A stretch of DNA of 64,000 nt, taken from NCBI RefSeq assembly GCF_963583255.1, contig NC_084816.1, positions 22,761,344 through 22,825,343 of the forward strand, given 5' to 3'. This DNA is from Pyrus communis. Lineage: Eukaryota; Streptophyta; Magnoliopsida; Rosales; Rosaceae. Of the stretch, positions 1-11,800 are shown in pieces (positions within the stretch are counted from its first letter, which is position 1; every line of letters begins with the position of its first letter). The translations under genes were made by a program, and so were the position numbers. The notes beneath the pieces are model-generated. The model searched no databases. It was not told where the DNA came from and saw only the letters and a program-made list of their open reading frames with translations.

Positions 1-280
1 AATTTTGTCCAAAAAAAAAAAAAAAACAAATCCAACGGCTACTTGGCATCAACTAGCTGGTGTCATGTTGATGTCAGCTAGCCATTGTAGTTCAAACATT
101 TGGTCGTTCCGGGGCTGGTTGGTTGGTTGGATTGGGCCAGCCGGTTGGCCTGATTTGGTATTTTTGGTCTGGTAGGGCCCATAAGCCCTTTGGCCTAGCC
201 TTCCATTGGAGATGATTTTCAAGTCATTTCAGGCTATTTTCGGCCTTCTAGCCCTCTGGCCGGATCGGTTGGAGATGACC
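1..280. mobile_element. Right part of a MITE-like element cut by the window edge
   Basis: The segment ends with CGGTTGGAGATGACC followed by TAA at 281-283. Read on the minus strand the end is GGTCATCTCCAACCG. That resembles the GAGCxxxTCCxxC termini of the elements at 6140-7122 and 58063-58444, which also have TAA next to them. Inside are GC-rich words (GGCC, GCCC) and a second internal CATTGGAGATGA at about 205. The left end lies outside the window, so neither length nor target duplication can be checked. PIF/Harbinger-like is an inference from the TAA. Confidence 0.4.
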
Positions 281-282
281 TA

Positions 283-1480
283 AATACCTTTCATTTGATT
301 ATTGACTTTTAAGTACATTAATTCAATATACTATATTTCGGTACGTACATTTTGGTACATACATTTCAGTATTAATTCAATATAATACATTTCGGTACAT
401 ACATTTAGATTCATTATAATATATTCAGTACAATCACGTAGGTACAAATATTTCGGTACAAAAAAGTCAATTTTATATATTTCAGCACAGTCATTTCTGT
501 ACACTTATATATTTATATATTTTTGTATCACAAAATTCTTTTAATATTTTTCTCATTTATGTTCATTTATAACTAAAGAACTAAATATGTGCATATTAAT
601 AAAATTAAAATTTAATGTGTAGAGATTAAATAAAAATACACATTAAAATAACAAATTTTGAATATAAATTTTGATAAAAGTATACCTCAAGGGATAAAAT
701 TGAATATATAATCTAACACCAGATTTTTTTTTTTTTATTTTAATTTTAATCTTTTGCAAGGACTAATGTTCAAAAACCCCTTTATAAGCCATTAGATCAA
801 ACAAAGAGCGCATATTAAAGACCATTTTATTTTCCAATTTATTTGATGCAATGACTTATATAGAGCAAATTCTATATTGTCATTTGTATTTGGTGATGGT
901 GGGTTTTTTTTTTCGTCTAGTTTTACACGAACATGTGATGCTAACTTATTACTCAATTTACCTTGTCTTCAAAAAGAGATGTGACGATGTGGAGTGCCTT
1001 GCGTAACAAATATGTCAAAGACTTTCTTTCGCTTTAAAAAAGGGAAACCAACTGATGTTTTCGTAATGACATTCTACTTTTTCGAATGTCAAAAAGACTT
1101 ACAGAAACATTTAATCGTTTCCAAGTAACTATTGTGAGATTCACAAATATAAAAAATTAAACTCACAACGCGTTGTATGTAAGATGCCAAGGACCTTGGC
1201 AATAAAATAGTTTGGTCAGATTTGGGATTCAATTGAAGGGAAAACAAAGTGGGAAATTTTGAAATCGAAATTGGTGAAAATTTTAATTTCCCACCCAAAA
1301 CGAACCGCCTTTTGTACCGACCGCATTCAAAACGGACCCAAAATCCCCGCACCATAATTACGATATTACCCTCCAGGTTTGGGTAAAACTACCCAATTCC
1401 CCGTTCCCTCTTAAATTTGGCTTTCCCCTCTTTCTCTCTCTCTACGGTTCCCTTCGGTCTTCAAGCTTCCCAAGAACTCT
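283..1480. other. AT-rich intergenic DNA upstream of the H2A.Z gene
   Basis: No gene is supported here. Positions 300-520 hold irregular repeats built on GTACATTAATTCAATATA and TTTCGGTAC. The reverse complement of these words recurs at 55840-55892 and 57222-57480. The last 150 bases before the CT tract are likely promoter and 5' leader of the H2A.Z gene, but no TATA box was placed. Confidence 0.5.
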
Positions 1481-1481
1481 T

Positions 1482-1485
<4 letters not shown>

Positions 1486-1552
<67 letters not shown>
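1486..1552. repeat. (CT)n microsatellite in the likely H2A.Z 5' leader
   Basis: A near-perfect run of about 33 TC units. CT-rich leaders are common in plant housekeeping genes, and three other genes in this window (D27, LONGIFOLIA-like, and the possible gene at the right edge) have one too. The short reading frames it produces are not genes. Confidence 0.9.
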
Positions 1553-1558
<6 letters not shown>

Positions 1559-2007
1559 GCATACTTTCGATCTCAAAGATTTGTTGGTTTTCCCGATTAG
1601 GGTTTTTTTAGCCGCGATTTCCTTTGGGTTGCGTCGTTTACTTTGGAATTGTCGATTTCCCGGCTAGGGAAGATAAGACTCAGATCTGGAACGCTTCGTT
1701 TTGTGTTTGTGGTTCGTACGATTTTTTAAGCTAGATTTCAACTTGATTTTTCTGAAATTTCTCACTTGGGATGTGCGAGTTACTTTTACAGATCTGGGTT
1801 TCGGTTGACTTCACCCACTGAATTTGAATTAATTTTTCTGAATATTGGGTCGAAATTCACCTTCCTTTTCACTACCGGCAGTGTTTCCATTTCCGATTTG
1901 CAACAAATTGGGAAAAAATATAACATTTTTTTATTATTAGGAATTGAATTTCAACGTTCTGCGAAGTCCTGTTTCGTTCAATTTCTTTTAGGGTCTCCTG
2001 TTTGTAC

Positions 2008-2008
<1 letters not shown>

Positions 2009-2058
<50 letters not shown>
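2009..2058. repeat. (TA)n microsatellite
   Basis: About 24 TA units lie 35 bases upstream of the H2A.Z start codon, in the 5' leader or a leader intron. The length is probably variable between cultivars. Confidence 0.9.
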
Positions 2059-2061
<3 letters not shown>

Positions 2062-2093
2062 CTTAAATTTGAAAAGGATTTTTGCTGGTAGAA

Positions 2094-2781
2094 ATGGCGG
2101 GCAAAGGCGGGAAGGGGCTTATAGCAGCGAAAACCACAGCAGCTAACAAGGACAAGGACAAGGACAAGAAGAGGCCTGTTTCTCGTTCATCTCGCGCTGG
2201 TATCCAGGTACTCCAGTTTTTCAGTTCAAAATTACCAATGTGTCGTTGGTGCTGAATTCGCATTTGGGTTTATCTAGTTTGTGTTGCTTGTTTTGAAATT
2301 GCATATGGCTTTGTATTATTTTCATCATTTTTGCAGTATTTGCATTTGAGTTTGTTTAATCTGTGTTGTTGGTGCTGAAACTGCTTTTGGGTTCGTTTTA
2401 TTTGCCTTATTGTTGATGAATTTGCATTTGGGTTTGTTTAATTTGTGTTGGATTGTGCTCACTTTGCATTTTGGTTATGTGTAGTTTCCGGTGGGTCGAA
2501 TTCATAGGCAGCTGAAACAGCGAATTGCTGCTCATGGGCGTGTTGGCGCCACTGCTGCTGTGTACTTGGCCTCAATCCTCGAGTACCTGACTGCTGAGGT
2601 TCTTGAGTTGGCTGGAAATGCTAGCAAGGATCTCAAGGTCAAGAGAATCACACCGAGGCATCTGCAACTGGCCATCAGGGGAGATGAGGAGCTGGACACT
2701 CTGATCAAGGGAACCATTGCCGGAGGTGGTGTCATCCCCCACATCCACAAGTCCCTCATCAACAAGACCTCCAAGGAGTGA
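2094..2781 (+). CDS. HTA: Histone H2A.Z variant, two exons
   Basis: Exon 1 is 2094-2207 (38 codons), intron 2208-2484 (GT...AG), exon 2 2485-2781, giving 136 residues, the usual length of plant H2A.Z. The product is the replacement histone that dimerises with H2B and is placed at gene starts by the SWR1 complex, with roles in temperature, stress and flowering responses. Visible marks are the lysine-rich tail starting MAGKGGKG with a KDKDKDKK stretch, the [14 protein letters not shown] start of the fold across the splice junction, [14 protein letters not shown], the acidic-patch region around GDEELDTLI, and the H2A.Z-type end [15 protein letters not shown]. There is no SQEF motif, so this is not H2A.X. 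The start is the first ATG after the TA repeat and gives the expected tail. The first exon is too short to stand out alone. Canonical H2A is unlikely because of the C-terminus. Confidence 0.95.
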
Positions 2782-4206
2782 TTCAAGATTTGATGATTCA
2801 AACGGGCATTCACTAATGGCGGTTAATATTATGACTGTTTTATTCTTGTGTTTTAGTGGCTGTTTAGGTTAGCTGGATTTAGTAGTACATATGGGCAATC
2901 TCGTGCTTGTCCGTTTGAACTGGTATCTGTATGTCTGTTCATCTTCATGTGTTTTGTTGGATAGTTTAACCAGGTATTCTCAATGTCTTTATTTATATCA
3001 TGTGACCTTTTAAGCTCTTCTTCTGGTTTAAGATGATGATTGTTGTGAAATAGAGAATTTCTGCTTTGATAAAATTCTTCCTATGCTTCTGTGGTTGAAG
3101 AAGGCGATCATAATATATGATCACGTCTACGCAATCAAGAGAAGATGGTATGTTTTCGGTTTGGCATTTGATCTTTGTAAATTTGCGTTCTTTTAATGGA
3201 AAGGTTTTATGTCGATTTTATATTTCCAACAGACAACTTATTAATGTGGTGGTGTCTGGGGTCAACGATCACCGTTGCTTTGGTGATGTTGCTATCATCT
3301 TAGGGGTGGATGAATGGTTTCTTCTTTATGTGCATATATATGAGTCAGTTTTGAGAGTTGTCATTCTCTCCATTGAAATATGATTTTGGATGGATTGATG
3401 GATCAATCAAAGGCCATACAATTTGATTAATTTTTGTGACCAATATATTGTTGGCTTCAGAGTGGTGCCGATGGATATGCTGGCACTTCGGGCCGTTTTA
3501 GCCCGAAATGATTTCAATGCAACATTTTTTTTCCTCTTGCACTCGTATTTTTAGTACTTTGGATTGAAAGAAACAATAATAAATCAAAAGACAAATAAAT
3601 AGGGGTGCTATTACTTTAATAAGAGATTTTAGGTTTGAATTTTATTGATGGTGAGTTTGAAATCAATTTGTTTTTTCCGTTTCTTAGTTTAAATATATTG
3701 TTAATATCAATATATATAGGACCATGATTGATGTACACATTTTAACACCTATTTTGTAAAGTTCATTTTGTAGTGTGTATCAACGATCTGAATAGTTTAT
3801 ATTTTAGTTACTCTTTCAAAGATCATGCCTATAAAAATAATACTCAAATTTGAAACTATATGATTGTTAGATTAAATGATAGTTAATTTAGTGTTTTTTA
3901 ACAAAATTGCATTTGCTCAAATTTTTTTAGGATATTGCTATTCACACACCTTCGTTATTTTTGGGCTTTTGATCGTTTTCAATTCATTCAATTTGACGGC
4001 TAGAAATTTAGAGGGATGTGAAAAGTAAAAATAAATGTGTGAATATCACTACTCTTTCTTTATTACAATGAAATGAATGAACAGTTTTGGATTTGTTTAA
4101 TTTTTTGCATAAATAATCTATGATGATAAAATATATTACAAAATGAGCTTTATAAAATGAATATTAAAATGTGTCAAAGAATAGGTGTTTTCCAATCCGA
4201 ATCCGT

Positions 4207-4253
<47 letters not shown>

Positions 4254-4380
4254 GGATGAAATGAAGCAAAAGACCTTCCTAGTTCATTACTATGAAAGTA
4301 AAAAGCTATTTAAATAGGTTGACAAGGAGTGCTCTCAACTTAGGAATGACATCGAAATATAATTAAATGACATACAAATG
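2782..4380. other. H2A.Z 3' region and AT-rich intergenic DNA
   Basis: The first 250 bases are probably the H2A.Z 3' UTR. Nothing coding is supported beyond that. A short terminal-inverted segment at about 3936-4054 starts GATATTGCTATTCACACAC and ends GTGTGAATATCAC, like a small MITE. A run of 20 TA units covers 4210-4250. Confidence 0.5.
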
Positions 4381-4560
4381 TTTTTTTTTTTTTTTTTTAG
4401 GATAACGATATATTTACATTAAAGAGAAATGAAAGTTTGGTTAAGTCATACAATAGGTAACTTAATTTGATATCGAATTTGTTATTCACAAAATTGGAAT
4501 TTAAAACCTTATATTGACAAGTGAAGAAGAGTACTATCAGACAGTAGTATTGAATGGCCA
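4381..4560 (-). mobile_element. SINE-like copy with A-tail
   Basis: Read on the minus strand it runs from about 4560 to a poly-A tail (poly-T at 4381-4398 on the plus strand). It holds a tRNA-promoter-like middle (CTTCACTTGTC, then AAGGTTTTAAATTCCAATT) and ends with an ATCGTTATCC-like stretch before the tail. Copies at 23495-23635 and 14701-14812 share this order of words (CTCTTCATTTATAAGTGAAAGG, TTAGATTCGAT, TCGTTTG end), which suggests an Au-like SINE family. The copy is diverged and no target duplication was seen. Confidence 0.45.
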
Positions 4561-4614
4561 CACAAATGCTTTAGAATGCTAAAAATTTGGGCATGTGATT
4601 ATGTACATGGATTG

Positions 4615-4898
4615 TGTCACATCCCGGCCCGAGGCAGATCACTTCCCAGGCCCGCTCCACTACCGTAGCACAATATTGTCCGCTTTGGGCTTACCATTCC
4701 CTCACGGTTTTGTTTTTGGGAACTCACGAGCAACTTCCCAGTGGGTCACCCATCATGGGATTGCTCAAGCCCCCTTCTCGCTTAACTTCGGAGTTCCTAC
4801 GGAACCCGAAGCCAGTGAGCTCCCAAAAGGCCTCGTGCTAGGTAGGGATTGGAATATACATATAAGGATCACTCCCCTGGGCGATGTGGGATGTCACA
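4615..4898 (-). repeat. Cassandra LTR 1, 284 bases, with 5S-like segment
   Basis: The 5S-like part is about 4718-4824 on the minus strand, including the words AACTCCGAAGTTAAGCG and GATGGGTGACCCACTGGGAAG, which match the internal control region and 3' half of plant 5S rRNA. It is the LTR at the left on the plus strand, hence the 3' LTR of the element. Confidence 0.9.
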
Positions 4899-4969
4899 AT
4901 CCACCCCCCTTAGGGGCCCGACGTCCTCGTCGGCACACTCGCAACCAGGGTTAGGCTCTGATACCAAAT

Positions 4970-5253
4970 TGTCACATCCCGGCCCGGGGCGGATCACTTC
5001 CCGGGCTCGCTCCACCACCGTAGCACGATATTGTTCGCTTTGGGCTTACCATTCCCTCACAGTTTTGTTTTTGGGAACTCACGAGCAACTTCCCAGTGGG
5101 TCACCCATCATGGGATTGCTCTAGCCCCCTTCTGGCTTAACTTCAGAGTTCCTACGGAACCCGAAGCCAGTGAGCTTCCCAAAGGCCTCGTGCTAGGTAG
5201 AGATGAGAATATACATTTAAGGATCACTCCCCTGGGCGATGTGGGATGTCACA
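4970..5253 (-). repeat. Cassandra LTR 2 (central), 284 bases
   Basis: Same length as LTR 1 with scattered substitutions; the 5S-like part is about 5073-5179. It is shared by both internal regions, as expected if two elements recombined or were joined through an LTR. Confidence 0.9.
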
Positions 5254-5324
5254 ATCCACCCCCCTTAGGGGCCCGACGTCCTTGTCGGCACATTTCCGGC
5301 CAGGGATTGGCTTTGATACCAAAT

Positions 5325-5567
5325 TGTCACATCCCGGCCCGATATTGTCCGCTTTGGGCTTATCATTCCCTCACGATTTTGTCTTTGGGAACTCACGAGC
5401 AACTTCCCAGTGGGTCACCCATCATGGGATTGCTCTAGCCCCTCTCTCGCTTAACTTCGGAGTTCCTACGGAACCCGAAGCCAGTAAGCTTCCAAAATGC
5501 CTCGTGCTAGGTAGGGATTGGAATATACATATAAGGATCACTCCCCTGGGCGATGTGGGATGTCACA
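5325..5567 (-). repeat. Cassandra LTR 3, 243 bases with a 41-base internal deletion
   Basis: It lacks the stretch that in LTR 2 runs from GGGGCGGATC to CGTAGCACG, just inside the LTR edge. The 5S-like part at about 5387-5493 is kept. It ends at the second GATTG copy. Confidence 0.88.
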
Positions 5568-5572
5568 GATTG

Positions 5573-6136
5573 GCAGCACACTGTTGACTCAAACTTCAAT
5601 CTGTACTGTATATTTTGTTAACTTTACTTTCAAACATGTTTCATATTTTCCAGCCGATGCAATGCATGGGTTTTCAGCATTATTGGAATGGAAAAAGATG
5701 ACCATGTATTATTTTTCTCTTCTTACGCACTTTTTCGTATTTCTGACCATCATATTTATCAATTTAAACAAATACAATGAATATAATTACACAAAGGTGT
5801 GTCGAGGAAAAACAACAATGTAATTACTATTTTTTTTTTTTTTTTACCAAAACTGTTATTAGAACTTTAAAAATTTATTATGTATTTCGCAAAGTACAAT
5901 GTCTTTTATTTATTTATAGAGAAAATATGTAAAATGACATTTGACTTTTAAGTGCTAATAATAATTTGGTATCACAATTACAAATTATTTAACAAGTTGA
6001 TTTAACACAAGCGCCTGCCATTTTATTCTTTGGTTTTTTGTCGAATACAAGTGGTTGTGTACGTGGCTTAATTGTTGGCCTTTGATTGTACACTGTCCGC
6101 TCAAAGTCAAATTTGTGCTACGTTTATATGTTTTTC
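5573..6136. other. AT-rich spacer
   Basis: Between the Cassandra array and the next element. Poly-T at 5830-5847. No gene, RNA or further repeat is supported. Confidence 0.5.
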
Positions 6137-6139
6137 TAA

Positions 6140-7122
6140 GAGCACTTCCACCGGGGGTGGGATAGGCCGGCACACAGTCAAAAAAATGGCCTGGCACCCC
6201 GGGAAGTCTCTCCAGCCCACGGAATTGCCTAGCACCCAGCCCAAGCTGGTCTCTAGGCCAGCCTAAAATTGACAGACCTTGGGACCGGCCCATATGATGC
6301 TGTGGTGATGTCAGCGATGGATGGAGCGACGGAGGGAGAAGGCAAATGGCCTGAAAATGATGGCCCGAGTTCGACGGAAAATCTGAAAAAAATGCACTGA
6401 CAGCAAGTTTGCATCAACACAAAGGTTTCCAACACGATTTATATGTTAGAAACCATAAGAATAGGATTGAGAACTTACCCAGGTGAAATGCAAGAGATTT
6501 CACCGAGACTGGACCTTGAACTCGTCGGAGTTGTCCGTTTTCCTTTGTCGGAATCACAAGCAGGGAATTAAGCCCTCAAATTAACCACAAAAATTGCAAC
6601 ACAACAGGATTTAAAGTTCAAGAACACAATACAGTGATAGAAACATCACCTGGGTTAGAGATTGAGAGCTCAAGCTCTCGGCTTCAATGGTGGAATCTCG
6701 CACCATTCACCGATGCTGCATGCAAGGCCATGGTTGGGTTCCTTGAGCTCCAGGGATTACAAAAATAATATTTTGTGTTTGATTTGTTGAAGGTTTGAAG
6801 AGGAATGAGAAGGAGAGCTCACGGGAGTGAGCTGGAAAAGAGAGAGAGGGAGAGAAAATAGAGAGAGAGAGAGGGAGAACCGGTTGGGAATTAGGAAGAG
6901 TACAGGTTAGTGGAAATACTTTATATTTTTTTTTAATAATACAATTATTATTTTATTATTTTATAATAAATAATAATAATATTTTAATAAAATTGACTAG
7001 CCTATTTTTTTTAGGGATGGAGATGTTCTTGGCCTATTACTATTCATTGAAGTCTATCACTGTTCACTGAGTGGATAAATGCGCTGGGTGCTGGCGCAAA
7101 GTCTTTAGGGGTGGAATTGCTC
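6140..7122. mobile_element. PIF/Harbinger-like non-autonomous DNA element
   Basis: The left end reads GAGCACTTCCACC and the right end GGTGGAATTGCTC, near-perfect inverted repeats of each other. TAA lies directly outside on both sides (6137-6139 and 7123-7125), the 3-base target duplication typical of PIF/Harbinger. The 983-base interior codes nothing convincing: it has GGCC-rich ends, a GA-rich block at 6837-6887 and an AT-rich block at 6925-7005. No transposase is visible, so mobility would need a partner. Confidence 0.7.
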
Positions 7123-7497
7123 TAAGAGATGAGTGTACGATCAAGTGTGTAAGTTTTAATTTCAATAGATATATCGTTAGTCTAAATTTAGAGCAATATC
7201 GAGGCATAGTTCGCGCTAACTCAGACATAAGGGGCATAAGGCCTCCAGTCACCAGCAAATAAATAGATGGATTGGAACCTTCTTATGTCCTATGAATAAT
7301 AAGAGGTGTCAAAAATAACTTATTTTCAACGGTTAAAAGGATGGAATAGAATTTTCTTTGTAACATATGGATAAAATTATTTCATTTGCTTACCGAGCGT
7401 GAGATCACTCCAAACAATGGGCTTGACTTTGGTGTTCCTGAGTAGACTAAAGTTTCAATTATCGAAGAGTTTCTACGGGCCTTGTGAGCCTCCGTAA

Positions 7498-7563
7498 TGA
7501 CACACCCCAACCGAAATCAAGGCGTGACGGCCAACACGCCTTGATTTCGATCGGGGTGTGTCA
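7498..7563. repeat. Strong 29-base hairpin
   Basis: Left arm 7498-7526 starts TGACACACCCCAACCG; right arm 7535-7563 ends CGGGGTGTGTCA; 27 of 29 positions pair around an 8-base loop (ACGGCCAA). It is GC-rich in AT-rich surroundings. It looks like two element termini fused head to head, but no matching element body flanks it. Confidence 0.8.
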
Positions 7564-8825
7564 CGTAACCTTCCACACCTCAACTCCTTTAGGAAGCCTC
7601 GTGAAACGACATGTTTTGGGTCATGTGAGGCTGTGAGCTTGGTAGGTGTCAAGTTTCAACGAATGTGTTCTTCATGGCGTGATATAGTTCCTTGTTTGGC
7701 ATGACAATAATTAATTAAAACTTGTGTAAAACCTTGCTTAACTCCTAATTTTTCAGATAAATACATAGAATATAAGGAGGTGGATTTTCTGCCCTCCCAT
7801 TTTCATATTCTTCTCATGCCTTCATGTTTGTGTGGTTACGGTTAAGCCACGTCAATATTTTATATTCCTATTACTTTTTGTTGTATTATTTCTATAAAAA
7901 TTTTTAATATAAAATGTTGACGTAGCTTAACCGTGATCGCACATCACAGGAGGTCATGGGAAGAGTATGGAAATGGAAGGGCAGACAATCCACCTCCATA
8001 ATATAACTGGGAATAGCATGAGTTCGTACAACCGTTCAAAATTTTTGGGCCTTCAATCCTCCTGGGCCTTCGGTAAAATTTTTTGGCCCCAACAATTACA
8101 TTGTATAAATATGTCCTATTCTTTGTTGTTTGTACTTTATAAGAGTATATGAAACCTTAACAATATGAGAAAAGTTTTCTTAATGATAGAAAGAACAAAA
8201 TTAAGATAGTTGAAAGAATTATTTTTGTTGCCTTTTAATTTAAAATTTGCTAGCAACCATAAGAATTTTATGATTAAAATTGCACCGATGTTCAACTAAA
8301 CTTTGCCCAACTTTCACTAAAATATCTCTAAAATCTCTCAAACTTGTTTGGAAAGAAGTATGGAAATTGTCAATATTCCTCAAAATTTTGGAGAAATCCT
8401 AGAACAATATTGCTTCACCCATTGTGATTATCGGCAATCCCATTTTATGGATATATCGAGAAATATTTTCATAATATCAAGTATATTAAAAATTTTATGT
8501 ACGATAATTTTTTTCAAGTGTCAATAATAATTATTTATCGTAATTACAAATAAATAATTGAACAAGTTAATTTACATAAGAGATATATGCTAATCCGTCG
8601 ATGTCACTGTCAATTAATTATATTTTGTTTTTGGTTTTTCAAAACACACCACATGCCTTAGTTTACTTCCACTTGGAAATTGGCTCCAAAAACAAACAAA
8701 TGCATAGCCAAAAGGTATCTTCCAACCCTCCGTGAAATACTTTAAGAGTTTTAAGGTTGCAAGATTCCAAAACCATAGGATCTCTCATATGCCCTTTCCT
8801 TTAAATACTCTCCATGCACTTTTTG

Positions 8826-8827
<2 letters not shown>

Positions 8828-8854
<27 letters not shown>
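8828..8854. repeat. (CT)n tract at the D27 start codon
   Basis: About 13 CT units end immediately before the ATG at 8855 and lie in the 5' leader. Confidence 0.85.
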
Positions 8855-8856
<2 letters not shown>

Positions 8857-11800
8857 GGAAGCATCACATTTTCTACAAGGCAGCGGCTTTGTAACGACAA
8901 CTATGGCTCGGCCAAGGCATCTACATGAACGCAACAAGCTACCGCGTTGTTCGATCGTCGCGGTGCTTACAACGCCGGCAGAGAACATGAACATAGCAAC
9001 AGATACAATACCGGCAGGTGCTGCAATAGAAGAGAAGAGAGTCTACAAAGATAACTGGTTCGATCGAATGGCCATTAATCATCTGTCACAGAATGTCCAA
9101 GCTGCAACAAGTTCTCTCACTTTATTCACTCATTCATCTCATAATTTCATGGACTGAAAAAAGAAAAATGAATCACAAATGACTTTATTTGAGGTTTATT
9201 TACTTATATTTAAACGTTTTTGTAGGGTTGAGAAACAATAAGAGCGGGTACGAAAGCTTGGTGGAGGCAGCAACAGTTGCATCCAGGAAGTTTAATCCAG
9301 AAAAACAGAGAGAACTAGTTCTTCAAGCTCTTGATACTGCCTTCCCAAAGCCAGTATTTTCCTTGGTAAGTTCATAATATATATATATCTACACATACGT
9401 GTGTGTTTTGTTTTATTTTCTTCGAGAACCATAGAATTCAAGGAAGTTCATTACTAAGAGAAGTAGTAATCTCATCTTGCTTGCTGGGAGAGAGGAAGCC
9501 TCCAAACCACTTTCATTTTACTTCACATTAAACGGAGAAAAGAAAAAACATTTTAAGCAGACATGAACTTAGCCAAGTTGCTAGGTAGAGTAATCAAATT
9601 CTTTGTATGTACCAAATTACGTTTGAATCTTCGTCCACATCCCATCCTTTAGATTAGATTATCAAAAGATACTTTTTTAATTAAATTATATAATGAGGAA
9701 AATGAAAAAGAAAGTAAGATAAAACCAATTAGCTAGGTTGTGAGGGGCATTGTGAAGAGAGTGACATAATTATCGCCTACCATCAACATGTATTCTGGTG
9801 TTTGGTTCCTTGGCTTCCTGCGGTGACTTTGTTTTTCCTACTGTTTGTTAATTATTTCAGTTAATTTTTCTTGATCTTGTTTAGATTTGCATATTTTTTA
9901 TGATCTTATGCTAAAAATTGTATTCTCCGATGAACAGCTTAGGACAATCCTACCAGAATCAAAATTTGCCAGGGAATACTTCGCAATCTTCACCACCATT
10001 TTCTTTGCCTGGTTGGTGGGACCCTGTGAGGTAAGTAGAGAATAAAAGTATTACTCTATTTATTGTATAATTAATTATTTTACATTAAACTGCCCCCTTT
10101 TGCCCTTTTGGATTCAACTGCATGGAGATATGCTATTTTGGCCGGTCGTAGAATATCATTACCTCGACTATTTGCTTGGGAATTGTAAGGATCGTGCACA
10201 TAAATAACGAATAAATTAGTTAAATAGCATACGCCATTGATTTTAACACTGTTTTGTAAGATAAATACGAAAACTTATTAGGGTTTAGTCACTTGCACAA
10301 ATGGAACACTCATGTGCACAAGTGATTGGCGTTTTAAATGGAGAATTGGAAAATTCTTACTAGAGTGATCTAATTCTTGAAGGTAAAAGAATCGGAGATC
10401 AATGGAAGAAAAGAGAAAAATGTAGTGTACATCAAGAAATGCAGGTAAGTTTTTGTTTTCACCTTTCACTATAATTCAGTTTCTCACTCCAAAAGGGTCT
10501 CCCCTCCTCACCAATTGAGAGACTTTTTAGTATGTCAGGAATACGGCTCTCGTTTCACTCCTCATTTTTACCCCAAAATGGTCCCTCACCAACTGATAAA
10601 TTTTTTTAGTATGTAGGGAACACAACTTAGTATGCAAAATGTCATATAAAAGTGATTGGACAATTGAATTTTTTTTTAACCACTTAAATACCGGGTTGTG
10701 TCCTGTTACATTAAAAAATTTCTTCACATCAACCTAAGACACCTCTATTGCTTGAAAACAATCTGCACCAATCATTGTGCTAATCCTGCCCTCCTTTCTT
10801 CTGCATTACCATCATTAATCATCTACTTGTCATCACCACGTAATTACCATCACAATGTAAAACTCATACTTTAATCGCCATGAGCATAATCTTGAGCTGT
10901 AATAATTCCTTTTTCCACTTTTACTTTTGTTTTAAGATATTTTTTTTATAAGTTGTTCTTCTCTCTTATTTTTCCAACAAAATTTGCAGGTTTTTAGAGG
11001 AAAGCAATTGTGTAGGGATGTGCCTTAATATGTGCAAGGTGCCATCTCAAAGCTTCATCAAGACTTCCCTTGGAACTCCAGTCAACATGGTTCCAAGTAA
11101 GTACTTTTTTATGTAGTAACAAGAACGGACGTCTGTTCCATAGGCAGACTAAAAATTTATGGTCACAAAAGTTTGAGGATTCGAAGAAAATTTACAAGCT
11201 TTGGGTAACAAAACCTATGCTAAATATCCTCTTAAAGTTAATTTACTATTCAAATATTTTTATTAAAGATCAGTAAAAAAGGAAAGAAGACTTGCTGATA
11301 AAGTGATGGTGAAAGTTCAAATGTGGAGGGCCATGATCATGATATCAATGGAGGGTCCATGCATAAACCCACAAAGGGTGCAAATTCTGCAAGTTGGAAC
11401 GATCCAACTTCTGACATCAGAGAGAGTTGATATCAGAATTCTTAGCCACAAATCAGATATATACACATGATTAATTGGTTTCCAAGCTAATATGAAACTC
11501 TCCTTTTCCTCATGAGACCAATGATCTTTGCCCCACGTATAATGTCACCATAATATGATGAGAGAACCCAATATCAACGTTGTTCACGTACACCACGTGG
11601 CAGCTAATTACTGCAGTCATGATTAGTAATATTTTAAAAGATGCTAAGCGCTAAGTCGGCGGTGAATTGGAACCTAGAGCCTAAGCTATTTTATAGAGAA
11701 ATGCATTGAACTTGAGTGATGTGATAGGGTCCACTGTTATGACGAAGTGACCTATCTAATTTGAATCAAGCAAGTAGAGTTGAACTTTGATTTAATTTGC

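Larger units (their letters stand above)
4615..5567 (-). mobile_element. Cassandra-type TRIM element, tandem form with three LTRs
   Basis: Three copies of a 5S-rRNA-bearing LTR alternate with two 71-base internal regions (4899-4969 and 5254-5324). The five bases GATTG at 4610-4614 are repeated at 5568-5572, so the whole array is flanked by one target duplication. On the minus strand each LTR starts TGTGACATCCCACATCGCC and ends GGGCCGGGATGTGACA. Next to it the internal region begins ATTTGGTATCAGAGC, a primer site for initiator tRNA-Met, and ends with AAGGGGGGTGGAT, a polypurine tract. Cassandra is a non-coding, non-autonomous LTR retrotransposon that carries a 5S RNA gene-like promoter in each LTR and relies on other elements for proteins. 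The short reading frames over this region come from the repeat and are not genes. Confidence 0.93.
7126..8854. other. Intergenic DNA upstream of D27
   Basis: Contains the hairpin listed at 7498-7563 and otherwise AT-rich unique-looking DNA. TTTAAATAC at about 8801 is 54 bases before the D27 start codon and could be its TATA region. A CT tract (8828-8854) runs right up to the start codon. No other gene is supported. Confidence 0.5.

Noticed and set aside
1417..1611. 64-codon frame over the CT tract
   Set aside because: It is a Leu-Ser run produced by the CT microsatellite in a gene leader.
4595..5587. Several overlapping 75-135 codon frames
   Set aside because: They repeat once per LTR of the Cassandra array, and one strand of the same DNA is 5S-like RNA gene sequence.
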